Origin: Alligator mississippiensis | Lineage: Eukaryota; Chordata; Crocodylia; Alligatoridae | DNA: 64,000 nt | Assembly (NCBI RefSeq): GCF_030867095.1 | Contig: NC_081828.1 | Location: 5,161,501 to 5,225,500, forward strand | Direction of reading: 5' to 3' | In this document: one piece after another, positions 33,325 through 44,200 of the stretch | Layout of the letters: each line of letters begins with the position of its first letter | Position numbering within the stretch: position 1 is the first letter of the stretch | Notes under the pieces: model-generated | Databases searched by the model: none | The model's input: the letters and a program-made list of their open reading frames with translations, nothing else | What the model was told of the DNA's origin: nothing | Program-made: the position numbers and the translations under genes

Positions 33325-33690
33325 ACACAAGAACAAAGGCTGGGAAGGGCATCCTGGGCCATTGAGTTCAGCCCCTTGCTATCCTAGGTGACCACGCTAT
33401 ATATTCCCTTTCAAAAACAGATCACGCTCCAATTTAAAACTAGCTGGCTTTGTTGTCTCGATTACTCAAAGGCTACTCCAGGACGTCACGATGGAGAGAA
33501 GCCTTGTTCTGCTTCTTGCTTAGATGTGGTCAGGGCCAGCCTATACCTACTTAATTTTGTGGCAACATTGGCCTTTGACTTAAATAGCTCTTCTCTTCTT
33601 GGTGTTTGCCCCTGACATACTTATCAAGACAATAGTCTCCCCTCTCACCTTCAATTTTGCTAGATACCAACATGGTTTGACCCATCAATT
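33325..33690 (-). mobile_element. Ancient CR1 LINE 3' fragment, minus strand
   Basis: ACAAAGGCTGGGAAGGGCAT, TTGAGTTCAGCCCCTTGC and AGATCACGCTCCAATTTAAA follow the expected order of an old CR1 3' region read in reverse. Heavily substituted and without a readable frame. Confidence 0.55.
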
Positions 33691-35028
33691 GATTGGGATA
33701 TCCAGCATAACAGGCCGAGTCTGATTCGCAATAATGCTGAGAATTAAGTGCCCAGTCCCCTGCAATGTGTAGCATGCCTCCCCTAGACAGATCCAATGCA
33801 AGGGCTTCCTGTTACAATATTCAGCATTTCTACACAATGACAGAAAGCAGACAGTGAAGTAAAATACCATCCCCAGCTGCAGCCGCAGAGGAGTTTTAGC
33901 AGGGAAATGCATTTACTCAGCTTGAAAGTTGGCTGATATCAATAACAACCTTGACACTGAGTATTACCTGGGGATTATGCACCTCGGGCCAATCTCTCCA
34001 CTAACAGCTAATCCCTAGGAAATGCCCTGCACCTCCATCATGACTGCTTAATCCCAGCCTCAGTGGGTTTATGCTAAGCTCTGTTTCCTATGCAGGGGTG
34101 GTGCTGTGGGGCTGGATAAAGCAATACTACTTGCCGTGCCGTTCCTTGAGCAGCAGCAGTAAAGAAACCATTAGCATGCTCGTGTGATTACAACCCAATA
34201 TGTTTAATTATTTGCAAAGAATAGTCCATTTTGCTGGCACGTGGGTGGTATTTGTTTGCTTAGACTTGGACCTAACTCTTATCGATGTCAGTGGACATGG
34301 CCCCACCAACCCTGACGGAAGGAATTGAATAAATTCTTTAAAGACTCCAACGTGAAACCTGGCTCATGGAAATGGAGGATCTGGGCAGGACTCAGACATT
34401 TCCGTATTTCAGTCACAGCTCCATCCATCGGTTCTGCCTCGATTTTTTTCTTTTCATCTCTCAGGCCCACTCAATCTGACAACCCAACAGTGCTAGAGCC
34501 AAGCTCTGCTGTCTGTGGACCTGTCAAAGGCACTTTGGCAGAAAAAAAACTCAGCCTGTCTCCTGAAGAATGAGCTGCACAAACAGAACTTGAATTCCCC
34601 AAAGATGTTGACATATCTTTGATTTTGATTGACTTTGAAGAAATGTTAGGAATAATAAAGTAAAGCCAGTGACATCACAACCTGAGGAATGCTCCTCTGC
34701 TATGGAACAGATGGCCCGAGAGGTATATTTTTATATTTCCCTCTCTCCCCCGACCAAAAAAAAAAATGTTTTGTTAATAAACTTGGCACCTAGGGACTTC
34801 TTGAGGGAAACGTTTCTAGTCAGAGCAATTACTGGTTTGAGTATGTTGCAAATTAACAACTCTCTTGAAGAGGAATGTAGCTCTAGAAAAAAGGTAAAGC
34901 ATTTGCTGTTATTCAAATTTGCCTCTGTTCCTCTCGAGCCCTTTTTTCTCCACCTATGTTAGTATAAGCAGGGAGTAACCCAGTTGAAACCAGTGCAGTT
35001 CTGTCAGTCCCCAAAGTATAAAATGAAT
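33691..35028. other. AT-rich non-coding sequence, nothing recognised
   Basis: Open frames are under 100 codons with no recognisable domain. No identified repeat except short A runs. Confidence 0.45.
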
Positions 35029-35285
35029 GGGTGCATCTACACGTTCATTGTTGCGCCTTAGATACTGCGCATTTAATTTACTAGTTCCTTAATTTTGGAC
35101 TAACTAAATGCGCAGTACCTAAAGTTACTGTGCATTAATGCTGGTGCACAGTTAATTAGCAACACGTACTGCTTATTAACCTAATAACACTGTGCAGTAG
35201 ACTATTAGCAGGATTTGTGCTAAGGTGCTCTACTGCGCTGTGTTATTAGGCCAATGTGCAGCAAGCATATCATGTAGATGCACCC
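35029..35285. mobile_element. Palindromic DNA element, GGGTGCATCTACA termini
   Basis: Left GGGTGCATCTACACG and right CATGTAGATGCACCC form a clean terminal inverted repeat. The interior has mirrored GCGCATTTAA, CAGTACCTAAAGTTACTG, ACTGCGCTGTGTTATTAGGC and CCTAATAACACTGTGCAGTA words, so most of the element can fold on itself. No coding capacity. It closely resembles the elements at 49.81 and 61.07 kb. Confidence 0.85.
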
Positions 35286-35327
35286 ACTGAGAGGAAAATC
35301 AACCACTGTAGGGCCAAACTCTTCAAT

Positions 35328-35538
35328 ATAGTCATAGATTTTAAGGTCGGTAGGGGTCATTGGGTCATTTTGCTGGACCCAGCCTATGAACTATAGAATT
35401 GTATCCATTTGCTACTTAACTGGACCTAAAAATCTGTGTTTGATGAAAGCATATCTTTAGAAGAGCAGTAGTAGTGATTTGAAGACTTCAAGAACTGGAT
35501 AACCTACCATTTTTTCTGATGGCTGCTTAATATATATA
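35328..35538 (-). mobile_element. Ancient CR1 LINE fragment, distal 3' part
   Basis: ATAGTCATAGATTTTAAGG and GGTAGGGGTCATTGGGTCATTTTG open an old minus-strand CR1 tail that continues to the 15-bp target duplication at 35539. The rest of the same copy appears to resume after 35856. Confidence 0.55.
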
Positions 35539-35856
35539 CCTTATTTTTAATTACTTTTATTATACCGGTTAAATAGTTGGAAAAAGTATTTTTTAGCAAG
35601 TTTTCAGGTTTAAGAACCCTTTGTCAGGCTGAGGAAGCATCTGCAGTTGATGTCACCACACCAACTGCAGATGCTTCCTCAGATGCATCGCACCAACTGC
35701 AGATGCCTGATGAAGGGTTTTTAAACCCAAAAGTTTGCTGATTTTTTTTAAAACTATTTAGTTGGTCAATAAAAGATATCAGATTTACCCAAATAACCTT
35801 GTCTGCTCATGTCCTTAGACCAACATGGCTACAACCTAAACCCTTATTTCTAATTA
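35539..35856 (+). mobile_element. 288-bp retroposon-like element with 15-bp target duplication
   Basis: The insert (about 35554-35841) is flanked by CCTTATTTTTAATTA (35539-35553) and CCTTATTTCTAATTA (35842-35856), 14 of 15 identical. Its interior contains AACCCTTTGTCAGG, a perfect 21-bp hairpin (35629-35649 with 35662-35682), GATGAAGGGTTTTTAAACCC, AAAAGTTTGCTG, TTAGTTGGTCAATAAAAG and a terminus GACCAACATGGCTACAACC. A long target duplication argues for target-primed retroposition. Partial family members lie at 308-405, 48.17-48.25 kb and 52.0-52.15 kb. No coding capacity. Confidence 0.85.
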
Positions 35857-36060
35857 GAATTTATCTGGGTTTAACTTGCAAGAATTGGTTCTTGTCAGGC
35901 CTTTCTTGAATAGACTAAAGAATTATTTAGTGCCTGGTATTTTCTCCCCATGAAGGAACTTATACATCCTAATCAAGTCACTGTTTAATCTTCTTTGTGA
36001 TAAGCTAATCAGATTGAGCTATTTAAAACTTTTGCCGGAAGGCATTTTTTTAAGCCTTCA
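35857..36060 (-). mobile_element. Ancient CR1 LINE fragment, proximal part
   Basis: AATTTATCTGGGTTTAACTTGC, GGCCTTTCTTGAATAGACTAA, TTATACATCCTAATCAAGTC and GATTGAGCTATTTAAA follow old CR1 3' UTR order on the minus strand. It continues the copy interrupted by the retroposon at 35539-35856. Confidence 0.5.
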
Positions 36061-36974
36061 AATCATATGGATGTCCACATGACTTGAGTCCAGTGGAAAT
36101 CCACCAGCTGAGAACCTGGTCATATATTTCATCACTTCATGTAACATCTTAAACTATCACAAGCCTGAACGGTGTCCTATGTCAGTGGTTCATAGACTGA
36201 AGCTATTTCTGCACAAGCTATTTTGAGTATATCAGAGGAACAAATCTGAATCTACAAGAGATTTAAAAGGGGTTTCCTTTTTAAAATTGTAAAATTGTAA
36301 TAAATTAAATAAATAAGATGAACTGGGTCTGATTATAACTATAAGAGCCTGGATTTCAGATATAAGGGTCAGACCATGGCTCTCATTCTGGCCGCTTGCC
36401 ACTTACTGCTCCAATGGCACAAAGCAGAAGTCAATCAAATAGATCTGACCCTTGGAAATTTCTCCCACCATGAACAATTTTTTAGGTATAGATCTGCTGT
36501 GGTAGATCCTCTACACCCACTCCCAACTTTGGATTCAGGATGCAGTGGGTGTGCCTGGCCAAAAGAGACAAGGCAAACTGGAGCTGCTGGAATATCCCTT
36601 GGGGACTATGAGCAACTAGATGCACGCGTTGTGTCAGAGCAGCCTGCCGGCCCAGAATGGAGGCAGGAGGGTGCCGTGGAGTGAAGCATGCCACTCTAAC
36701 TTGTCATCAATACATGGGTAAAGTCTACCAGGGGGAGTTATGATAACTTAAAACCATATTCACAGTTGACAGTCTCCAGTGTCAAAGGCAGCTCAGTTGG
36801 GCTAGAGGATAATTTTACCCGAGGCATCATGTATAGTGAGAACAGGGAAGAGTTGTGAGGTCTTAACTCTGAGGTGAGTGCCAGCATAAAGTGACAAGAC
36901 TTACCTCTGAAATACTCTGACCTTAGCAAGATTCAGTAAGACCCTTATGGTTATTTAATGTATTTGAATAAATT
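36061..36974. other. Non-coding sequence, nothing recognised
   Basis: A plus frame at 36376-36684 (102 codons) has no recognisable domain. No identified repeat. Confidence 0.45.
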
Positions 36975-37330
36975 ATAGATATATATAGCGATATGTATAC
37001 ACACACACACACGTATCTATCTGGTTTTGTGTATCTATATATAAACCTATATCTATTTTTTTGAGTATATTTGTTGTTTTCTATACGTACCTGAGCTCGT
37101 GTGTATGCATTTAATAGAACATACACATATTCAAGAGTATAGACACACATACATATGATGCTGGAGGTGGATATATAAATATATACCTTTAACTAGATAT
37201 ACATATATATACCCCACACACATCTATTCAAGGGTATAGACATATTTATTTAAGCAGCTGTATGAATACACAAAGATTTGTATGCCCTTAAATACACACA
37301 CATTAAAAATATATGCATGCACATATCTAT
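36975..37330. repeat. AT-rich (TA/CA)n simple-repeat region
   Basis: Long blocks of ATATATA, (AC)n and GTATCTAT words. A TTCAAGAGTATAGACA/TTCAAGGGTATAGACA pair near 37130 and 37226 indicates a local duplication of about 97 bp. Confidence 0.85.
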
Positions 37331-37356
37331 GTAGCTTTACATTATACACAAATAAT

Positions 37357-37745
37357 GGACATGTCTCTATGTGCATTTACTGTGCAGTAAATTCATTGGG
37401 CCCTAAATTCACTGCTCAGTAAGCAGATTTAGGTCGGTGTCTACATATGCAGGCATTAAAGTGCAGTAACACTGTGTTTGGACTGACTTGGGAATAAAGT
37501 TAGTCCCGAGTCAGCCCACACACACAGTGTTAGTGCACAGTAACATGTCTATATGTGCATTAATGTGCAGTAACTAACCAGGCATAAATTTGCTACCTGC
37601 ATAATGCAGGTAGCAAATTTACTCCCAAGTTGGAGTAAGTCGCCATAGTTACTGTGCAGTACAGGCGTGCATTTGTAGACGTGCGCCTGTACTGCACAGT
37701 CATTTTTGGTTACTGCACAGTAAATGTGCATGTGTAGATGCATCC
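37357..37745. mobile_element. Palindromic DNA element with nested hairpins
   Basis: Left GGACATGTCTCTATGTGCAT and right ATGTGCATGTGTAGATGCATCC are imperfect inverted termini. Inside, 37586-37620 is a 17-bp perfect stem with a 1-nt centre, and 37648-37700 holds a second hairpin with ACTGTGCAGTACAGGCG arms. It shares ACTGACTTGGGAATAAAGTT with the element at 25.94 kb. No coding capacity. Confidence 0.82.
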
Positions 37746-38287
37746 AATAAGTATATATTTTATCTGGAGATGTATAAATGCTATAGGTTTATGTATTGGT
37801 TTGTGCACGCATGCATGGATACGGGTGTAGAGCAATAGGATAAAGAGAATGCAAAAAAGCCTTACATTCCAGGGGAACGGTCGTATCCCTGAGGTCCCTG
37901 GTCATATAAATAAACACACCATTTTAGCTTGCTATTGATACATGGATGAACTCACTAAGGAGGAGTAAAGTTTCAGCTTTCACCTTCTTCTGATGGTGAG
38001 CTAGCTACTTCCGTCACTGCCTTTCCTGGCTGTTTAAAGTGAAACAACATTCAAAATGAAAGGTTAAAGAGCAGGGGAGAACAGTGAGGTTTTTCTGCCT
38101 GAACCAGGGGAAATTTGATAAACCAGTGTCCCAGAGATGCTAGCGATTTCAAAAGGCTCCTTTTCCTTTTGATAAGCATTGAGGAGTGTGATTCAGAACT
38201 GGGTTGCTTACGTGAAGTTCTCTGCTGATGAAATGGCAGATCAGAGCGCTCCTTATTTCTCTAAGCCTTAAAGTTAACCCCCTCTTA
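37746..38287. other. Non-coding sequence, nothing recognised
   Basis: No identified repeat or exon. Confidence 0.45.
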
Positions 38288-38601
38288 AAGCGGTTCTCAA
38301 CTTTTTTAGCCTCAAGGCACCCCTCGTTAGACTTGAGGCACCCCTTGGAATATATTGACTCTAAGTTGTCTCTTGTTTTTTGCCTACAGAAAAATAGTAG
38401 AGCGACTCTTCTGTTGCAAAGCACTCGAGAGACCCATGCAGCTCAGCATGTTTTTTGTTTTTTTTTTAACCAGTATGAATTTCAATTTAAAATCTCTGGG
38501 GTTACCTTGCAATTTGTGCGCATCTAAAAGTGCTAACATTGTGGCACCCTTGATCTCAAGGCAGCCCAGGGTGCCAGGACATCCTGGTTGAGAATCACTT
38601 G
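38288..38601. mobile_element. hAT-type non-autonomous transposon
   Basis: Left end GCGGTTCTCAACTTTTTTAGC and right end CATCCTGGTTGAGAATCACTT are CAGNGGTTCTCAA-type inverted repeats. AGCCCAGGGTGCC near the right end links it to the 9.1 kb element. An 8-bp target duplication is not clear, so exact ends may be eroded. No transposase frame. Confidence 0.82.
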
Positions 38602-41149
38602 TCTATTGTGCTAAGTCCATTACAGCGCTTACCACTTTCATTTGTACATTGCCATTAAAAATGTCCAAATAGAAAAAATTTTCAATTATTGTAACACACA
38701 TACTTAGATAAAAAGGTATACATTTTTCCCCCAAGTCAACGGGAGTTTTGCCACTGATTTTTAATAAACTGTAGCTACAATTTATACTAGGTTTCCATTG
38801 ATAAATGATTCATAGATAATCTGCGGATGTTGCAAGCATGTGTGGACACAAGTAACATATTTCATTGATGTCTATCATCACAGCAGCAGAAGGTAGTATA
38901 GATTGCCATAAGCTCGGTGGATCAGCAACTTGTAGTCCCGATGGACACTATGACAATTGAGTAAGCACGTATTGAAATACGGATTCATTATTTATGGACT
39001 TTTTGTGAACTATTTATAAATGGAACTGTGATATACAAAATAGAAAGTTTGCATGAGATGCATCTTTGTAGGCTGGGCTTCACCATACTATTGTATATGG
39101 AAGCGTGCATCAAAGTCAAGATTACAATTCCTTTACTCACACTGGTGAGAAATTATTTACCTGAGTCTTCCCACAGTTGGAACTATTTCTGATCCTTATT
39201 CTGCAAGTTAAATTAGCCTGGAGGCGACCTGGTACACAAGGAGTACACTGACTTCAATGAGGCAACTCAGATGTTCAGGAGCAGGCATATCCTTCAACAC
39301 TTTTGATTTCCTTTTGAACTACAGTTTAGCTGTGTAAAGGGGGATACAACCTGGTACTAAATTAATGCTTACATACAGCTGCTACTACTACTCCTCCATA
39401 TTTTTAATAATATATATGATTAGTAATATAATACGATAAGTAATATAATATGTATTAGTATACAATATAACTACATTAATAGTAATTATACAAATAATAT
39501 TTATAATTAATCAGTTATAATAAGTAAGCGTCCTTTTCTTCTTATTTTTTTTTTGGATTATTTTATATCTTAATCTCCTGGACTGGTGTCATTATGAGCT
39601 GGCAGTCTTTCACCTTATCCTCAGTATCACCCAGCTCTTTCGAGGTCAGGTCTAATATAAGTAATTTCTTCAAAAATAATAGCGTTCTGGAGACCTGCTG
39701 ATGAAAATATCGAAGTCGCCAAAGTGTCCTTTAAGATCGCGTTCCTCTTATTGATAAAAGATTACAACGACATTACTACAGTGTTTTGGAAGCTTATTGT
39801 AGAAGATGATGCCATTTCTACCATGGGTTGAATATGAAATCAGTCTATATTTGACAGAGCAGTCTAAGAGAAACGGGTTTCAATAAATACAGTTTTCTAA
39901 TGGTAGCTATCTAGCAGCGCGGCATCTTCTCTCTAGATGGATGCTGGAAAGAACAGATCTCACGTAACATCAAGTAGTATACCTTCTAGTCCATGACCAA
40001 AAAAAAAAAGACTTTTTCATGACAGAAATGGCATTTTGCCATGTAACTCTTCCATTTTCCCCAGAGCTTCCTACTTATAAACTGCTCGAGAAAAAATCAT
40101 GGCATACAGGCAGCTCTGCAGCAATCCTGGAAAGGCCGGAGCTCGATGGCAAGGAGGACCTCTGAGAACAGCCGACCCAGTTGATGCGTGTACAAATCTA
40201 GGGATGGTCACTTCACGTGTCCCAGCTAATATCAGAGTTTCCATCCAAGCCATTTTGCTCCAAATAGGACTCTACTGGAGCTACAAAACGAGACTTAACA
40301 GCTGGAACCAAAGACAACAGGAATTTTCCATTGCCCTCCATAGGTTTTGAACCAGACCCATAAGAGTTTCTACCCGATCGGTGTTTGCTCTGAATCTTCC
40401 ACCGGAGATGCTCACGTCAAGGGCTGAGGAACAGCAATGCCTTTTTATTGATGCCTTTTAAAAATGTTGTTTTTGGGAGAGCAGCTGTATCGAGAAACAA
40501 GATCCTGCTGTTTTGACTTCTGGGCCGCTCGTATAAATCCAGTGATCAGAGCTAATGACCTGCTATCCCAGAGGCAGGTGTGAGTGGAGTCTCTTGCCAT
40601 CTGATGACTGTTTAATGACTTTTGTAAGATGACTCTCTGGTCGCACAACAGTTTGGACTGCACAAGTGCTGCCTTATGGGCAATCTCAGCCAAGGGGCGG
40701 ATGGGCCTGAAACCGTTTCTGGAAAGGTCGCTCTTTTGGGAGACAAAAAGAGAAGTCAATTTTGTGCAAAGTCAATAGGAGTCTTGACTGAAAAGGGGCT
40801 TCAAGTTCAAGCTAACATTTTGCTGACTGGGGAGCCTGAGAGGTTTTGGATAGGGTTTGGAGACATGTCTCAAGTATTTCAAGCCTCTGAAATCTTTTAA
40901 GGACCCTGTTTGGCCAACAAAGAAAAGAGCCTCAGGTTAAATGACCTTACGCTTTTGTGCAATTTCCCCTGGGAACAGAGAGGAGTAACAGAGTTGTCAG
41001 ATCACGGAGGCGTTCGTTTGCACGACAAGGCAACGTTTTTCTCCAACAAGCCCTGCACACGCATACACACAGGATGCAGAAATGCCATTATGCCATTATA
41101 ACGTGGCAGTTTATTCTTGGAAGAATGACCGAATGGCATGACAACATGA
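38602..41149. other. AT-rich non-coding stretch, nothing recognised
   Basis: Includes a very AT-rich segment at 39400-39520 (TAATATAATA words) and short poly-A/poly-T runs. Frames up to 104 codons have no recognised domain. Confidence 0.45.
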
Positions 41150-42295
41150 CACCAGGTTGGGGGGCAATCCAGCCACTGGATGCCTTGGTTCAAATTGGGC
41201 ACTGAAGTCCAAGCATGGCTGCGTGGTATGTGGCACTACACCACGCACTGCACATTCAGGCATTTCCCGTGCTGCTACCTTGCAGTGCAGGGGGTTTCTT
41301 TTGACCCTGGGAGATCCTGCAAGCAAAAAAACCCACACGGGAAAAAAAAAGCAGCGCACGTGGAGGCAGCGCGCGCCGCCCCAAACTGGAGCCTGGCTGG
41401 CAAGAGCCAAACTCTGGCTGCCGACAAGGCTCCCAGCTGCAGGAACAATGCAGTGACGGCTTCCCTGGCCCCCAGGTAAGGCTGCTGGGGCCAGCACAGT
41501 TGCTGACCCCAGCCTCCCTTACCCCACCCGGGTAACCAGTGGGCGCGTGGCATGGGTGTGACCCGGGGACAACTAGCAGCAGCACAAGGTGTGCCGCTGC
41601 TACTTGTCCCTGGGGAATCAAACATCTGTGCTCGTCTGTGCAGATGCACACGGGCAGGAATGTGCATTTGCCGCAGCACAAATAGTGGTGGCACAAATTG
41701 GTGTCACTAATTTGTGCTGCAGTGCACACCCCTACTCGTGTAGTTTGTAGTGGGACACATTGTCCCTCTGCGCAGTGTGTTGCAAGGGGGGCTGGCTGGG
41801 CCACGGGGTGCCTTAGTGCCAGGCCAGCCAGCAGGCAGCCCCCACACTGAGGCATCCTGTGCCCCAGCCAGCCAGGGAGCAGCATGTGGAGATGGGGAGC
41901 AGGCAGCCTGGGGTTTCCTGGGCCTGCCTGCTTCCCCATCTCCATGCAGTGCAGGGGTACCCCACATCCCAACCGGCTGGTCCCTGGCTGCCTGGGGTGC
42001 AGTCTGCCTCGAGACGGGGAACCAGGCAGCCCTCCCCTTCTCCTCTTTTTATCCTGGTGCAGGCACTTTGGTAGGCTTTGCGCAGCTTTTGGGTTTTTTA
42101 GGGTTCGGAGTTTTTTTGCTACCAGGAAATTCAGTAGCAAATTTTGCCCCGGCACTGCAAATCAGCAGTGCAGTGCCCAATTTAACATGCAACACGTGCG
42201 ATTTGTGGTGCTGTAAAGAGGTTTGTGGTGCCACAAGCCGCGCGCGCCTGCACGTCTGGATCTTGCCATACGCGGCACTACTGCAGTGAAGCAAA
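41150..42295. repeat. GC-rich composite repeat, DNA-transposon-like
   Basis: An abrupt GC-rich block within AT-rich DNA. AAATTGGGCACTG (41191) and CAGTGCCCAATTT (42170) are inverted near the two ends. The interior has GCAGCACAAATAGTGGTGGC with a nearby inverted ACTAATTTGTGCTGCAGTGC, and a CCCAG/GTAAGG splice-donor-like site at 41476. The minus strand is open for 299 codons (41256-42155) with a Pro/Gly/Cys-rich product lacking any domain I recognise; base composition explains it. Similar GC-rich text occurs at 58.83-59.26 kb. Confidence 0.55.
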
Positions 42296-42357
42296 TGGCT
42301 CCAGATAGATGAGGACTTCAGACCTCACGGAAAGGTAGAGGAGGAGAAGCCAGGCAG

Positions 42358-42510
42358 TCCCGGTTCTGTTCTCTGCCACAGACTTCTTGTGTGACCTTGG
42401 GGAAGTTCTGACTCAGATCCTTTTTTTCTATAAAATTAGATTAATAAACATTTGGGAACCTTGCAGGGTGGCTCTGCGCATGCTATAATGATGCAAAGTA
42501 TTTGGAGAAG
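42358..42510 (+). repeat. MIR-like SINE, plus strand
   Basis: CCCGGTTCTGTTCTCTGCCACAG, TTGTGTGACCTTGGGGAAGT, TCTATAAAATTAGATTAATAA and TGCAGGGTGG, in MIR order. The CORE region (TGTGTGACCTTGG) is well preserved. Confidence 0.8.
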
Positions 42511-42879
42511 TTGAAAAAGCTCCTCAAATGTCCCAGTACACAAATATCTCCATGAAGACATCAGACCAGGTGGTTCTGTAGGAGGACACAGTACAGTTCT
42601 GCTTATGTGAAAAGAGATGCTGATTTACACCAGCCAGGGGTCTAACCCACTGTTTTTAGACAGACAGTCAAACAAGTGTCTTTATAGATGTGTTCAGTAT
42701 ATATAGGCAGATAAATGTATGTACAGATTTATATTGATTTGTATAGAATATTGATTCATAGTCACAAAGGTATTTAAATGCCTAATTTACCCTTCATTTC
42801 CTATGAGGAGTTAACCGCTTACATACCTTTGTGAATCTGGTCCAGTGTGTGTACAACAGATATAAAATATATACATGTT
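42511..42879. other. Non-coding sequence, nothing recognised
   Basis: AT-rich, leading into the microsatellite cluster. Confidence 0.4.
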
Positions 42880-43435
42880 TCACTTCTATCTATACACATA
42901 TGCAGGGATGAAGTCTATTGGATAGAGTGATACTTTCCTTTTTCCTGGACTTCTTTGTTGCTGATATAGATATAGATATTGCATCATATCATATATACAG
43001 ATGCATATATGTATATACACACCAACACACACACGTGCACAATTCATAGTATTTATGTATGTATGTATGTGTGTGTGTGTATGTATTATAAATAAAGTAT
43101 ATATAAACACACACACATATATATGTATTATACACTTGTATATGTGTATGTATATGCCTCTGTGTGTGTAATATATATATATGTGAGTGTGTGTGTATTT
43201 ATATATATGTGTGTGTGTGTGTATAAATACACTCAGTGTGTATTTATATATACAGAGTGTGTGTATTTATACATACACACACATATATTACACACACAGA
43301 GGCATATACATATACTTATACTAGTATATAATACATATATATATGTGTGTGTGTGTGTTTATACATTATTTATAATATATATATAAACACACAGAGGCAT
43401 CACTGTATATCTAGAGAGATATACACATATATACC
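42880..43435. repeat. Microsatellite cluster with a 27-bp perfect inverted repeat
   Basis: Alternating (GATATA)n, (TG)n, (AC)n, (TATG)n and (TA)n blocks. 43150-43176 and 43283-43309 are perfect reverse complements over 27 bp, both including the non-repetitive word GCCTCTG/CAGAGGC, with imperfect pairing on either side. The array ends with AGAGGCATCACTGTATAT and AGAGAGATA. Confidence 0.9.
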
Positions 43436-43489
43436 TACTTATATCCAGATAGCCTTTATAACATTTTTCAATGACAGACAGAATATAAT

Positions 43490-44200
43490 GAGATGCTTTA
43501 GACAACCTCTTTATGAGTGCAATTTATTACAAAGCCCTGATTAACATTCTGGTTTTAGCAATCACTGCTATCTTAACTCCAAACCTGTTAAGTCAACCTC
43601 GCCTGAACTATGGTATGATGTTACAATGCAGATCTGCGAGTGCCCCAATGGGAAACTAACTTGGACTTAGGAGCCACCATTTAACCTTGGAGTCTCTAAA
43701 TCAACAAGGCCGTTTCTGGAGAGACAACCAAAAGCGTGTGCTTTTTATGCCTTAACATGGCTGGTAAATCCTGGGTGGTTAAGTAAACTTAACCTTCATT
43801 TATGAAACTTGTGAACCAAAGGGTAAAATGTGACTTGTGCAAGTAATTACGCAAAGGTCTTAGAGAGTGGAGTTATCACTTAAAGACGCCGAGCATTGCT
43901 AATGAGTTGACTGAGAATTGATCCCTTTGTAATTGAGTTATTTATATGCAGCTCCTCTTTTTCATGCTCAGCTATAGGTCAAGCCCACTTTGAACAGCTC
44001 GGAGACCCCCAAGTTTGTCGAGCAGGGTCCCAAAGCCATGGCAAAATGATATTTTAGAAAAGTAAATATTGTCCTGAGGGGCTTTAAAAAGGAGGAAAAG
44101 CTGTTTGCTTTATAGCTTGTTCTTTAAACTGGACAACTGTTTCCTGTTACTAAGGAGTCTCTCAGCAACTAGAGACAGCAGTTAAACAGAGAAGAGCTCC
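43490..44200. promoter_or_regulatory. Candidate regulatory sequence (homeodomain-like motif cluster)
   Basis: Non-repetitive sequence. 43842-43960 is densest, with AAGTAATTACGC, AGTTATCAC, GCTAATGAG and TTTGTAATTGAGTTATTTATATGC (homeodomain and A/T-rich TF cores). Frames are short. Inference from motif content only. Confidence 0.22.

Noticed and set aside
41256..42155. 299-codon minus-strand open frame
   Set aside because: It lies in a GC-rich repeat with long open frames on both strands. The product has no recognisable domain and the block has a partial relative at 58.8-59.3 kb.
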